This document shows, in pieces, positions 1 to 7,802 of a stretch of DNA of 64,000 nucleotides (its first letter is position 1; each line of letters begins with the position of its first letter). The position numbers and the translations under genes are program-made. Below the pieces are notes generated by a model that was not told where the DNA came from, made no database searches, and was given only the letters and a program-made list of their open reading frames with translations. Source of the stretch: Acidimicrobiaceae bacterium (GTDB lineage Bacteria > Actinomycetota > Acidimicrobiia > Acidimicrobiales > Poriferisodalaceae); assembly GCA_905182565.1 (NCBI GenBank), contig CAJJCB010000026.1, forward strand, positions 310,001 through 374,000, written 5' to 3'.

Positions 1-169
1 TGGAACAAATGATCGTCAGGTTCCCTATGAAGATGCTAGACAATTAGCGCAGATCCATCCATCTCCGCAGTTGCGATTAATAAAAGGTGCGGATCACCGA
101 ATCCGACATGACCCTAGAGCTGTATCAATTCTTATGGGATGGTTAGAACGTGAAGCGGTAGAAACCTGA
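1..169 (+). CDS. alpha/beta hydrolase, C-terminal fragment
   Basis: This is the last 55 codons of a gene that begins outside the window; the open frame starts at base 2 and ends at TGA 167-169. The visible peptide has GTNDRQVPYEDARQLA followed by LIKGADHRI. That is the usual C-terminal layout of an alpha/beta hydrolase: an acidic residue after beta strand 7 (the D of NDRQVP) and the catalytic histidine in GADH. Substrate cannot be judged from this piece. It converges on the MaoC-like gene, with 2 bases between the two stop codons. A peptidase or esterase of the same fold is equally possible. Confidence 0.6.
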   Translation, partial: GTNDRQVPYEDARQLAQIHPSPQLRLIKGADHRIRHDPRAVSILMGWLEREAVET

Positions 170-171
170 TC

Positions 172-630
172 TCAGGTTCTCAACGCGATCATCATCAATG
201 GCACCGTGCGCATTACAACTACATCATGTTGATTGACTAGGTCATTGCGGCAAGTCAAAAACCCCCGGTCAGGTTTTGATTTACTCAAACGTTTACTGAG
301 GATTTCTATATGCAAAGTAAGAGTATCCCCAGGCCTAACAGGAGCGAACCAACTTAACTCTTCAAGGCCAGGTGAGCCCATACTCGACTCGCCTAGAAAA
401 TCTTCGGTGAGGAGGCGCATCATTAATGAACCGGTATGCCAACCAGAAGCTATGAGCCCACCATATAGACTTTTTGTAGCTGCTTCTTTATCGACATGGA
501 AAAGCTGTGGATCGTACTTGTTCGCAAATTGCAAAATCTCTTTTTCATCGATTTCAACAGATCCAAGAATAAATTTTTCTCCGGTTTCGTAGTCACCGTA
601 CCATCGCATCGGACAGGGAATATTTGTCAC
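172..630 (-). CDS. MaoC-like (R)-specific enoyl-CoA hydratase / dehydratase
   Basis: A 152-residue hot-dog-fold protein of the MaoC dehydratase family, which hydrates or dehydrates acyl-CoA thioesters in the cytosol. The hydratase signature is visible: FANKYDPQLFHVD puts the catalytic Asp at about residue 40 and His at about 45, with the usual five-residue spacing, followed by GGLIASGWHTGSLMMRL. The C-terminal part has the WFAPVRPGDTL segment typical of the family. The start at 628-630 is GTG without a clear ribosome-binding site; ATG at 607-609 (residue 8) is a reasonable alternative because many homologues begin near RWYGDYETGE. The true substrate is unknown; fatty-acid or short-chain acyl-CoA metabolism is most likely. 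Confidence 0.85.
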   Translation of the reverse strand: MTNIPCPMRWYGDYETGEKFILGSVEIDEKEILQFANKYDPQLFHVDKEAATKSLYGGLIASGWHTGSLMMRLLTEDFLGESSMGSPGLEELSWFAPVRPGDTLTLHIEILSKRLSKSKPDRGFLTCRNDLVNQHDVVVMRTVPLMMIALRT

Positions 631-794
631 AAAAACACTCTACTTGAGATCTGAATTTTGACTCATCTGCAACTGATTAATAGTGTCCGCAGAGCCGAGG
701 TCAGCCATAGAACGAAAACCACGAGATGAGTAGGTACCTGCTGATTAGACCCAGTCCGGTTCAGCTACTCCCAAAAATTTGCTGATCCAGTTAC

Positions 795-812
795 AGACCG
801 AATAAGCGGTCT
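795..812. terminator. weak inverted repeat downstream of aceE
   Basis: AGACCG and CGGTCT form a 6-bp stem around a 6-nt loop, 71 bases beyond the aceE stop codon on the minus strand. There is no T-run directly after the stem in that direction, so it would be a poor intrinsic terminator. The rest of the 631-882 gap holds no gene or other signal that I can recognise. Confidence 0.2.
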
Positions 813-882
813 TATGGCTCTGGGTCGAGAAGTCGGTTCGATTACTAGCTCAGAGTCATAGCTAGAAGACTGATACCAACTA

Positions 883-3585
883 TCAATAGAAAATAGCTGA
901 CCATGGGTCAGGCAAATTCGCTGGTAAATGAAATTGTTTAATAGCTTTGTCATGCTCTGACTGATCGAGGTCGCCAGCGATAGCTAATCTGCTGAGCACG
1001 GTCATGGCAAGATGTTCAGCGGTTACTTCAAAATGTTGTCGTAGCTTTTCCCTGGTGTCACTTCTGCCAAAACCATCGGTGCCTAAACAGGTGTAGTCTC
1101 TCGGCACCCATCGAGCTATTTGATCTGGGACCAGCGTTATGTAGTCAGTTATGGCAACAATAGGCCCTTCGCTTTGCCCGAGTTGGCTTGCTACGAACGA
1201 AATGCCGGCGGTATCGTCTGGGTTAAGAAAGCTATTACGCTCAGTTGAAAGAGCATCTTCTCGCAGGGCTTTGTAGGAAGTTGCGCTCCAGAGGTCAACG
1301 CCGACGTCGTATTGGTCAGCTAGTAGTTCTGCTGCTTTAGCGGCAGCACCGTAAGCAGTGCCAGAAAAAAGAATAGTGGCTCGACGTTTATGATGATCAG
1401 AAGCGCTTTTGAATTTGTAGAGGCCTTTAATAAGATCTTCTTTTGAGTAGCTAGGCTCAAGAGCTGGTTGAAGGTAATTCTCGTTGTAAATCGTTAGATA
1501 ATAGAAAACGTCTTCGTTCTGCTGATACATCTTTTGTAGGCCATCTTCAATAATTATTCCGAGTTCGAACGCAAAACTAGGATCATAAGCTCGACATGAT
1601 GGAACAGTGCTAGCCATTAGTAGCGAGTGCCCGTCTTGGTGTTGTAACCCTTCACCCATCAATGTTGTTCTGCCTGCTGTAGCACCTAACAAAAAACCTC
1701 TTCCTCTCATATCAGCGAGAGCCCAAATAGCGTCGCCTACCCGCTGAAAGCCAAACATCGAATAAAATGTATAGAAAGGAACCATTGGAACGCCGCGCGT
1801 GGCATATGAGGTTGCAGCAGCCGTAAAACTCGCTAATGCTCCTGCCTCCGTGATGCCTTCTTCAAGGATCTGCCCATCTTGTGCCTCCATGTATGAAAGC
1901 AAGAGATCATGGTCTACTGGCTCATATTTTTGGCCTTGACTTGCGTAAATCCCGATAGTCCGGAAAAGAGAGTCCATACCGAAGGTTCTTGCTTCGTCAG
2001 GGATAATGGGTACTACCCGTTCTCCGAAACCATCTTCTCGAGTTAAATCACGAAGTAGTCTGGTGAATGCCATGGTGGTGGAAACTTCTTGTTTCCCTGA
2101 GCCTTTCTCCATTGCCAAAAATGGTTTACGAGATGGGAGGGGAAGAGGCTTTCGTCGCCATTCAGAGTTCCTACTTGGAAGTGAACCATCGAGTTCCCTG
2201 CGCCTATCCATAAGGTATTTAAGCTCTTCGGAGCCGTTGGGCGGACGGTAGTAAGGAGGGTTGTCCGGGTCAAAATCCTCGGCAATTTCAGAGTGCAGCT
2301 GAAGCCGGTCTCGTATAGTTTTTAGCTGGCCATGATTAAGTTTCTTAATCTGGTGGGTAGCATTACGTCCTTCGACGTCAGGTCCCAGTGTCCAGCCTTT
2401 CACTGTCTTGGCAAGAATCACTGTTGGAGAACCTTGGTGATCTACGGCGGCTTTGTACGCTGCGTAAAGCTTCTTGTAGTCATGGCCGCCGCGCGGTAAT
2501 TGTTCGAGGTCCTCATCTGAAAGATGTTCCACGATCTGGCGCAACTGAGGGTCTGGTCCAAAGAAATGTTCCCTGATGAATGCTCCGCTTTCAACCGAGT
2601 AACGTTGGTATTCGCCATCTACTGTTGAGAGCATTTTGTTTAATAAAACTCCATGTGTGTCGCGTGCCAGTAAATCATCCCAACGGCTGCCCCAAATAAC
2701 TTTAATAACATTCCACCCTGACCCCCGGAACCGAGCCTCCAGCTCTTGGATTATCTTCCCGTTTCCTCTGACCGGCCCGTCAAGACGCTGCAAATTGCAG
2801 TTGATAACAAAAATTAGATTGTCTAGTTTCTCTCGGGAAGCTACGTTCAGTGCTCCTAAAGTTTCAGGTTCGTCGGTTTCGCCGTCACCGACGAATGCCC
2901 ATATTTTTGAACCTGAAGTATCGTCAATCCGTCGGTGATGCAGGTAGCGGTTGAAACGCGCATGATAGATAGCGTTCATCGGGCCGAGCCCCATAGACAC
3001 AGTTGGGTATTCCCAAAACGTAGGCATTAACCGTGGATGGGGATATGAAGAGAGCCCTTCTCGCCCGATTTCGCGCCTGAAGTGGTTGAGGTCTTCATCA
3101 CTCAGCCTCCCTTCGAGATATGCCCGAGCATAAATACCTGGGGCCGCATGTCCCTGAATGTAGATATGGTCACCAGGTAAACCAGCGTCTTTGCCCTTCC
3201 AGAAATGGTTGAAGCCAACATCGTAGAGTGCAGCGGAACTAGCGAAAGTGCTTAGATGACCGCCGATTCCATCTGCCCATTTGTTGGCATGTGTGACCAT
3301 GGCTACGGCATTCCAGCGAATATAAGCCCTTAGTCGTCGTTCAATATGCTCATTACCTGGGAACCAAGGTTCGTTGCTCGAAGCAATTGTGTTGATGTAG
3401 GGCGAAGAAACGCTTACTGGGAAGTCGACTTCTAACTCACGAGCTTTCGCCATGAGACGGCGAATAATGTAACGAGCTCTGTGTTTCCCATTCTGCTCTA
3501 CTATTGAGCTAAACGATTGTAGCCATTCCTCAGTTTCTTCAATATCTATATCCGGTGTTTGATCATGAAACTCATCGAACAACAT
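883..3585 (-). CDS. aceE: pyruvate dehydrogenase E1 component, homodimeric type
   Basis: A 900-residue AceE that decarboxylates pyruvate with thiamine diphosphate and passes the acetyl group to the lipoyl arm of E2. The length matches the single-chain E1 of enterobacteria and actinobacteria rather than the split alpha/beta type. The thiamine-diphosphate motif runs from GDGE (residues 233-236) to NCN (262-264). The HAAPGIYARAYLEGR region (146-160) and the later LLSYMEAQDGQILEEGITEAGA and QHQDGHSLL segments are family hallmarks. In the message direction AGGATAGGGGC lies just before the ATG. It is transcribed away from the RNase H gene at 3662, with 76 bases between starts. E3, E2 and lipoate genes lie 3-7 kb away on the other strand, so the complex is encoded in two units. 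Confidence 0.96.
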   Translation of the reverse strand: MLFDEFHDQTPDIDIEETEEWLQSFSSIVEQNGKHRARYIIRRLMAKARELEVDFPVSVSSPYINTIASSNEPWFPGNEHIERRLRAYIRWNAVAMVTHANKWADGIGGHLSTFASSAALYDVGFNHFWKGKDAGLPGDHIYIQGHAAPGIYARAYLEGRLSDEDLNHFRREIGREGLSSYPHPRLMPTFWEYPTVSMGLGPMNAIYHARFNRYLHHRRIDDTSGSKIWAFVGDGETDEPETLGALNVASREKLDNLIFVINCNLQRLDGPVRGNGKIIQELEARFRGSGWNVIKVIWGSRWDDLLARDTHGVLLNKMLSTVDGEYQRYSVESGAFIREHFFGPDPQLRQIVEHLSDEDLEQLPRGGHDYKKLYAAYKAAVDHQGSPTVILAKTVKGWTLGPDVEGRNATHQIKKLNHGQLKTIRDRLQLHSEIAEDFDPDNPPYYRPPNGSEELKYLMDRRRELDGSLPSRNSEWRRKPLPLPSRKPFLAMEKGSGKQEVSTTMAFTRLLRDLTREDGFGERVVPIIPDEARTFGMDSLFRTIGIYASQGQKYEPVDHDLLLSYMEAQDGQILEEGITEAGALASFTAAATSYATRGVPMVPFYTFYSMFGFQRVGDAIWALADMRGRGFLLGATAGRTTLMGEGLQHQDGHSLLMASTVPSCRAYDPSFAFELGIIIEDGLQKMYQQNEDVFYYLTIYNENYLQPALEPSYSKEDLIKGLYKFKSASDHHKRRATILFSGTAYGAAAKAAELLADQYDVGVDLWSATSYKALREDALSTERNSFLNPDDTAGISFVASQLGQSEGPIVAITDYITLVPDQIARWVPRDYTCLGTDGFGRSDTREKLRQHFEVTAEHLAMTVLSRLAIAGDLDQSEHDKAIKQFHLPANLPDPWSAIFY

Positions 3586-3661
3586 GCCCCTATCCTTACA
3601 TGTATTACGAAGTCTGCCGAATAAAAGTTGGGCAAACTAATTAGCTGACCCAGGTGAAACG

Positions 3662-4714
3662 ATGATTACTGATGTATTTACTGATGGTGCTTGTATAGGA
3701 AACCCTGGACCCGGTGGTTGGGCCTTTGTTGTCGATCAAGGCCAATGGGCTTCGGGAGCTGAAGGTAAAACAACCAATCAAAGAATGGAACTGACGGCAG
3801 CAAGTGCGGCTGTTCAATCTATCGACGGGCCTATCCGGGTGCATAGTGATTCAACCTATGTGGTCAACTGTTTTAATCAAAATTGGTGGAAGGGTTGGCA
3901 TAAGAGAGGTTGGAAAAACTCCAAAAATGACCCTGTTGCTAATCGAGATCTCTGGGAGCCTTTCATTGAGCTCGTGGTAGCGCGAGGTAACGTGGAATTC
4001 ATCTGGGTAAAGGGGCACTCTGGAGACAGACTCAATGATGCTGCAGATCGACTAGCTACCTTAGCTGCGGCAGAACAAGAAGGAAGAACTGGTGGCCATT
4101 ACGCCGATTCCATAGTTCGAGGGCTATCAGATGATGATGTTTCAGGAAAAGAAACGCCTGGAGCTAAGCCACGAATTAGCGCAGACAATAAAAATTTCAA
4201 GGAAACTCTAACGACTCACGGGTTAGCTATCTTTGGGCATCGTCCGCCTGATATCGGTGGATACGGAGAAACCTCAACTTCCTTAGGAATAAGAAGGAAG
4301 CTCATAACTATTCTAAGAGCCAAAGCAGAGATGGAAACAAAGTTAGAGATAGTGACAGGATTGAGTCTTGGGGTTGAAATGCTTGGAGCTGAAGCTGCAG
4401 CAGCCAGCGGACTGCCATACGTGGTGATTCTGGCGTTCGACGGTGTAGATGAAAAGTGGCCGGACTCAACGCGTGCCCGCTTCCGAGAGCTACTTGATGG
4501 AGCGCGTCAAATTATTTTGGTAAGTAATGAGACGCCAGTAACAGCAACTGAATACGCAAAAGTAATGGGAAGGCGAGACGACCGAATAATCGCCAGATCT
4601 AAAGAAGCAATAATCGTTCGTAATGCTGAAGATAAGACGATGAAAGAACTACACGGCAAGCTAGATCGCACTTTTGATGATGGGGTATGGGCAATAGAAC
4701 CAACGTTCAAATAG
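3662..4714 (+). CDS. rnhA: RNase HI fused to a SLOG/YpsA-like domain
   Basis: This 350-residue protein begins with a complete RNase HI domain (about 1-140), which cuts the RNA strand of RNA-DNA hybrids. The four metal-binding acids are present: D8 in TDGACIGNPGPGGWA, E43 in MELTA, D63 in SDSTY and D129 in AADRLA, with H119 in VKGHSGD. A linker (about 145-183) joins it to a second domain at about 185-350. That domain starts with GLAIFGHRPPDIGGYG and continues through LEIVTGLSLGVEMLGAEAA and RQIILVSNE, a layout like the YpsA/DUF1273 branch of the SLOG nucleotide-binding superfamily. RNase H assignment is firm; the SLOG call is by pattern and its ligand is unknown. Stand-alone RNase HI is about 150 residues. 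AGGTGA precedes the ATG by 4 bases. The 3' end overlaps the convergent lipoprotein gene by 8 bases. Confidence 0.9.
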   Translation: MITDVFTDGACIGNPGPGGWAFVVDQGQWASGAEGKTTNQRMELTAASAAVQSIDGPIRVHSDSTYVVNCFNQNWWKGWHKRGWKNSKNDPVANRDLWEPFIELVVARGNVEFIWVKGHSGDRLNDAADRLATLAAAEQEGRTGGHYADSIVRGLSDDDVSGKETPGAKPRISADNKNFKETLTTHGLAIFGHRPPDIGGYGETSTSLGIRRKLITILRAKAEMETKLEIVTGLSLGVEMLGAEAAAASGLPYVVILAFDGVDEKWPDSTRARFRELLDGARQIILVSNETPVTATEYAKVMGRRDDRIIARSKEAIIVRNAEDKTMKELHGKLDRTFDDGVWAIEPTFK

Positions 4715-5201
4715 TTTTCTGGAAACCTTCAGAGTTGACTTCAACCTTGGGTGTGGCAAAGCAAATGACTGAACGGTCGTTAGCCCAGGAGTTTGAATCG
4801 GGTGCATAGCCACTGATAGATATTATTTTAGTGACATCCAAAAGCTCGGGTGTGTTCAGAGACTCATCGAAGCATTTCATGAGAGCTATGTTTTTGGTCT
4901 TCTCTAGCCCTGGGTATTCACCGACCGGGAGCTCAAAGATTGCGAAAACCTTGGCAGAGTGAGGTGTGCTGCAAGGAACGCCTAGGACAAACTCAACTGA
5001 GTCACCTTCGTTCGTGAAACAATCTCCGATTTTTAGTCGAAGCACGCCGACTTCGCCTGGGGCCTCGATCTGACCTCTCTCATTTCGTGAAGCCTCGTCA
5101 ATTAGCGAGCTCGAAATCTCTTTATTACACGCGGTAAACATCGCTATCGAAAGCATAAAAAAAATGCTGACTATTACTCGACGTGATCTAACTTTCAACA
5201 A
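4707..5201 (-). CDS. septum-formation-like lipoprotein
   Basis: A 164-residue exported lipoprotein. Basic residues (RSRR) precede a hydrophobic stretch, ending in a lipobox MFTAC with the lipidated Cys at 25. The mature part has a pattern found in the actinobacterial septum-formation domain (Septum_form): LKIGDCF, then VPCSTPHSAKVFAIFELPVGEYPG, a central Cys in ALMKCFDES, and W-NDRSVICFA near the end. The four Cys probably form two disulfides outside the membrane. The name comes from a family annotation; the actual role is unknown. Its start overlaps the end of the upstream SRPBCC gene by 14 bases, so the two are probably translated from one message. Confidence 0.65.
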   Translation of the reverse strand: MLKVRSRRVIVSIFFMLSIAMFTACNKEISSSLIDEASRNERGQIEAPGEVGVLRLKIGDCFTNEGDSVEFVLGVPCSTPHSAKVFAIFELPVGEYPGLEKTKNIALMKCFDESLNTPELLDVTKIISISGYAPDSNSWANDRSVICFATPKVEVNSEGFQKTI

Positions 5202-5619
5202 GATTCGCTATTTGCTCTAACGTCGCTTCCATTTTTTGTGGGTGAGTTGTAGGGAACCGACAAAGTTCGATCGCCCACGGGAAGATTGATGTTGACCAAT
5301 CAAAGGTCTCTGTTACAAGGGTGCCTTCAGGTTGATCTTGTAAAAGGTAGCGCCATCGGTGGCCACCGAAATGCCCCCAAGCAATAAGTCTGTTTTCTTC
5401 GAATTCAAATACACGACTTTTTATCCGGTAGGGCACCCAAAGTTTCATTTCCATCGCAAAGGTAGATCCAAGAACTAATCGACTCTGTTGCCCTTTATAA
5501 GATCTGACTGTTCCAGAACAATCAATTACTGGGTGCTGGGATGGATCTGCTAACAGCTCAAAAATATTTTGAGCCGGTGCATGAATCATACGATCTCTGC
5601 TTACGCTGCGCTGCTTCAC
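5188..5619 (-). CDS. SRPBCC-family (START-like) lipid/ligand-binding protein
   Basis: A 143-residue protein with the SRPBCC (polyketide cyclase/START-like) layout. It opens with RMIHAPAQNIFELLADPSQHPVIDCSG, the usual first helix-strand pattern for a hydrophobic-pocket protein. Later come RLVLGSTFAMEMK, a segment with FEFEENRLIAWGHFGGHRWRY, and VTETFDWS. Members bind or transform hydrophobic ligands in the cytosol; none of them can be named here. The start is GTG (5617-5619). It sits 25 bases downstream of the thioredoxin-like gene and overlaps the next lipoprotein gene by 14 bases, so the three leftward genes look like an operon. Confidence 0.75.
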   Translation of the reverse strand: MKQRSVSRDRMIHAPAQNIFELLADPSQHPVIDCSGTVRSYKGQQSRLVLGSTFAMEMKLWVPYRIKSRVFEFEENRLIAWGHFGGHRWRYLLQDQPEGTLVTETFDWSTSIFPWAIELCRFPTTHPQKMEATLEQIANLVES

Positions 5620-5644
5620 GCTTTAAACGCTAGTGGAAAAAATA

Positions 5645-6205
5645 TTAATAACCACGGTTTAAGAAGGTGCCTAGTCCCTTTTCGACTTCTCCGGTCGCTG
5701 AAATAAAAATCCAGGAAGGCTGGCGGTTGATTCCGTAGCTTCTCCATAAATCCCCATTCAGATCAGGGATGTGAGTTAAAAAATCTAGCTGGTGTAGGTC
5801 AATAAAACTTTCCATGGCATCGACGGTGTCGCGTCCAGGAACACTAATAACTAGTAACTCATTGTCGACTGAATGTGCCGCTGCGACCGCAGGGGCTTCT
5901 CTGTTACATGCGAGTCACCAGGGTGCCCAAAACCACAAAATTATGTCTTTGCCGATGACCGAGTCGACGTCAAAGGGTTGGCCAGACAACGTTACCTGCC
6001 CGAGTTGCTGCAACTCATAGGGAATAGGAGCAATCGTTTTTTCTAACTCAGAGGGCGCAGAGGCTATTGTCGATTTTTGTGAAAGTGGAGGGCTTGAGAC
6101 ACTCACAGCCGTCGTCTCTTCGAGGAATTGAGCTTCATCGGTGCTCTCGGCACATGCGGTAGCGATTAATGCCACTACAAAAAAAGCGATACATCGTCGA
6201 GCCAT
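5645..6205 (-). CDS. TlpA/thioredoxin-fold lipoprotein with in-frame TGA (candidate selenoprotein)
   Basis: If TGA 5915-5917 is read through, this is a 186-residue exported thiol-redox protein. The signal peptide ends in a lipobox LIATAC (Cys 18). A Ser/Thr/Pro-rich linker follows, then the thioredoxin fold from about residue 63. The active site reads WFWAPW-TGA-LAC, so the TGA (codon 97) replaces the first Cys of the normal WAPWCxxC and Cys 100 remains. After TGA the frame is open for 89 codons to TAA 5645-5647 and encodes the rest of the fold: ELLVISVPG, then SYGINRQPSWIFI with the conserved cis-Pro, then SATGEVE. Selenocysteine at 97 is my inference, backed by the hairpin at 5877-5896. A nonsense mutation or sequencing error (TGT or TGC to TGA) is the alternative. 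It heads a likely operon with the SRPBCC and septum-formation-like genes. Confidence 0.75.
5877..5896 (-). promoter_or_regulatory. SECIS-like hairpin downstream of the in-frame TGA
   Basis: In the message, GCC, an unpaired C, and CUGC form the 5' arm; GGUC is the apical loop; GCAG, an unpaired C, and GGC form the 3' arm. That gives 4 + 3 G-C-rich base pairs around one C/C mismatch. Outside the core, GAA (5897-5899) could pair with UUC (5871-5873) across a 3-nt bulge. The loop begins 26 nt after the TGA. Bacterial SECIS elements are known as coding-region hairpins with a small loop having G in its first two positions, roughly 16-37 nt after UGA; this one fits all three criteria. Pairing was found by eye, without an energy calculation. 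Confidence 0.55.
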
Positions 6206-6255
6206 ATAAAACAGCGTACGTCCTTCAGCAAAGACTCGGCGCTACATTTAAGTAT

Positions 6256-6345
6256 GTGAGTACGCGCTCTTTAATAATTACCGCATTAGCCACTGGGCTC
6301 ATCATTTTAGTTGCTTTTGCAGTACAAGTTTTGATGACTGTATAA
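6256..6345 (+). CDS. possible 29-residue single-span membrane peptide
   Basis: GTG 6256 opens a 29-codon frame ending at TAA 6343-6345. The product is basic at the start (STRS) and then almost wholly hydrophobic (LIITALATGLIILVAFAVQV), like a small single-span membrane peptide. No clear ribosome-binding site is present and the frame overlaps the likely lpd promoter, so it may be chance. No family is recognised. Confidence 0.2.
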   Translation: MSTRSLIITALATGLIILVAFAVQVLMTV

Positions 6346-6346
6346 T
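6317..6346 (+). promoter_or_regulatory. sigma-70-like promoter for lpd operon
   Basis: A perfect TATAAT lies at 6341-6346. An approximate -35, TTGCAG at 6317-6322, sits 18 bases upstream. Transcription would begin near 6353, giving a leader of about 37 bases before the lpd ATG at 6390. The -10 is convincing; the -35 is weak. Confidence 0.45.
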
Positions 6347-6389
6347 CTTCCTCTTCGTTAGCTCTCGTTGGCGGTTAGTCTTATCTCGT

Positions 6390-7802
6390 ATGAGTGACCT
6401 GAACTTTGACCTCGTGGTAATCGGTGCAGGACCTGCCGGTTATGGTGCGGCTCTCTACGCGGGAGGCGCTGGCCTTCAAGTGGCAATAATCGAACGCGAG
6501 GATTTAGGAGGCACTTGCCTCCACAGGGGTTGTGTACCAGCTAAAGCACTTTTGGAAACAGCGGCAGTTTATCGAACGGTCCAGAATGCTAAAAAGTTTG
6601 GTATCAGTGCATCAGATCCGAAAGTTGATTTATCTGTCGCTCAGGGTCGTAAACAGTCATTAGTTGATGGTTTGGCAAAAGGTGTTGAACAACTCCTGAA
6701 AAAGCGAAACGTTCAAATTTTCAGTGGGACAGGCCGAGTTGGTCATGGAAAAACTGTGTCCGTAGAAGCTGAAGATGGCTCTATTCGCGTTTTGCGAGGT
6801 AACGCTATTTTGTTGGCGGCAGGCTCAGTACCCCGGAACATCGTGGGATTCGAACCTGATGGTATCCGAGTCATGACATCTAACGAAGTCTTAGATATAA
6901 GCGAAGTGCCGGTGGATGTTGTTGTTCTTGGAGGAGGGGCTATTGGCTGTGAATTCGCATCGATGTTTAGTGACTTAGGTGCCGCTGTGACTATTGTGGA
7001 ACACGAAGGCAGTATTCTTCCAAGCGCAGATATCGACGTGTCTAAAGCCCTACTTCGTGCGTTTAAGAAAAAAAATATCAAAGTCAAGACCGGAGTGAGA
7101 GCAACCGGGCATTCCCCTAGAACTGACACAGTTAGTGGTTCAATTGTGCACCTAGATGACGGTAGCGCCTTGGAAACCGAGCTGATAGTGGTATCAGTGG
7201 GGCGAAGTCCTAGGTCTGATCTACTTGGGTTAGATGGAACATCAGTAAGTGTCGATGGTCGCGGTTTCGTGCAAGTTGATGCGCTATGCCAAACTACTTC
7301 TGAAGGTATCTACGCTATTGGAGATCTGATTGACACTCCTCAATTGGCGCATGTTGGATTTGCTGAAGCGATGATGGTGGTTACCCACCTCCTGGGCGAA
7401 GTTGCTGTTCCTATCGATTACGCAAACGTGCCTTGGGCGATCTACTGCCACCCAGAGGTAGCTTTCGCAGGTTTGACTGAAACTCAAGCAAAGGAACAGG
7501 GCTATCAAGTTACCGTCTCCAAACACAGGTATAACGCGAACTCTAGGGCCATGATCCTGAACGAAACAGAAGGCTTAGTAAAAGTTGTAGCTGAAAAGCT
7601 TCCCGGTGGTGAAGCAGGGAGAATTCTGGGTGTGCATATTGTTGGTCCTTGGGCAACCGAACAAATTGGCCAGGGGTACTTAGCAGTAAATTGGGAAGCG
7701 ACCGTTAGAGATGTAGCTAGTCTGGTACAGCCTCACCCGACGCTTTCAGAACTATTCGGAGAAACTGTTTTGGATCTGACTGGGAGAAGTCTGCATGGCT
7801 AA
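6390..7802 (+). CDS. lpd: dihydrolipoamide dehydrogenase (E3)
   Basis: A 470-residue FAD- and NAD-dependent disulfide oxidoreductase that reoxidises dihydrolipoyl groups of 2-oxoacid dehydrogenase complexes. The FAD fingerprint VIGAGPAGYGAA begins at residue 10. The redox-active disulfide motif GGTCLHRGCVPAK carries Cys 43 and Cys 48. The NAD Rossmann motif is VVLGGGAIGCEFA, and AIGDL marks the second FAD contact. The C-terminal interface motif HPTLSE supplies the catalytic His 449 and Glu 454. All key residues are intact, in contrast to the homologue at 32749. It overlaps the E2 start by 8 bases, so translation is probably coupled, and it is the first gene of the E3-E2-lipBA operon. Confidence 0.96.
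   Translation: MSDLNFDLVVIGAGPAGYGAALYAGGAGLQVAIIEREDLGGTCLHRGCVPAKALLETAAVYRTVQNAKKFGISASDPKVDLSVAQGRKQSLVDGLAKGVEQLLKKRNVQIFSGTGRVGHGKTVSVEAEDGSIRVLRGNAILLAAGSVPRNIVGFEPDGIRVMTSNEVLDISEVPVDVVVLGGGAIGCEFASMFSDLGAAVTIVEHEGSILPSADIDVSKALLRAFKKKNIKVKTGVRATGHSPRTDTVSGSIVHLDDGSALETELIVVSVGRSPRSDLLGLDGTSVSVDGRGFVQVDALCQTTSEGIYAIGDLIDTPQLAHVGFAEAMMVVTHLLGEVAVPIDYANVPWAIYCHPEVAFAGLTETQAKEQGYQVTVSKHRYNANSRAMILNETEGLVKVVAEKLPGGEAGRILGVHIVGPWATEQIGQGYLAVNWEATVRDVASLVQPHPTLSELFGETVLDLTGRSLHG

Noticed and set aside
233-592. 119-codon plus-strand ORF opposite the MaoC-like gene
   Set aside because: It is an antisense shadow of a well-supported coding region and has no protein features of its own.
765-953. 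Short minus-strand ORF of 62 codons
   Set aside because: It overlaps the aceE 3' end in another frame, has no ribosome-binding site and no recognisable pattern.
5645-5914. Pseudogene by nonsense mutation
   Set aside because: Not excluded, but the TGA falls on the one residue where selenocysteine is chemically expected, no other damage is visible in the gene, and a SECIS-like hairpin follows. Kept only as the alternative.
5915-6205. Stand-alone 96-residue lipoprotein ending at the TGA
   Set aside because: It would end inside the thioredoxin active site, while the downstream frame codes for the rest of the same fold; the readthrough model explains more.
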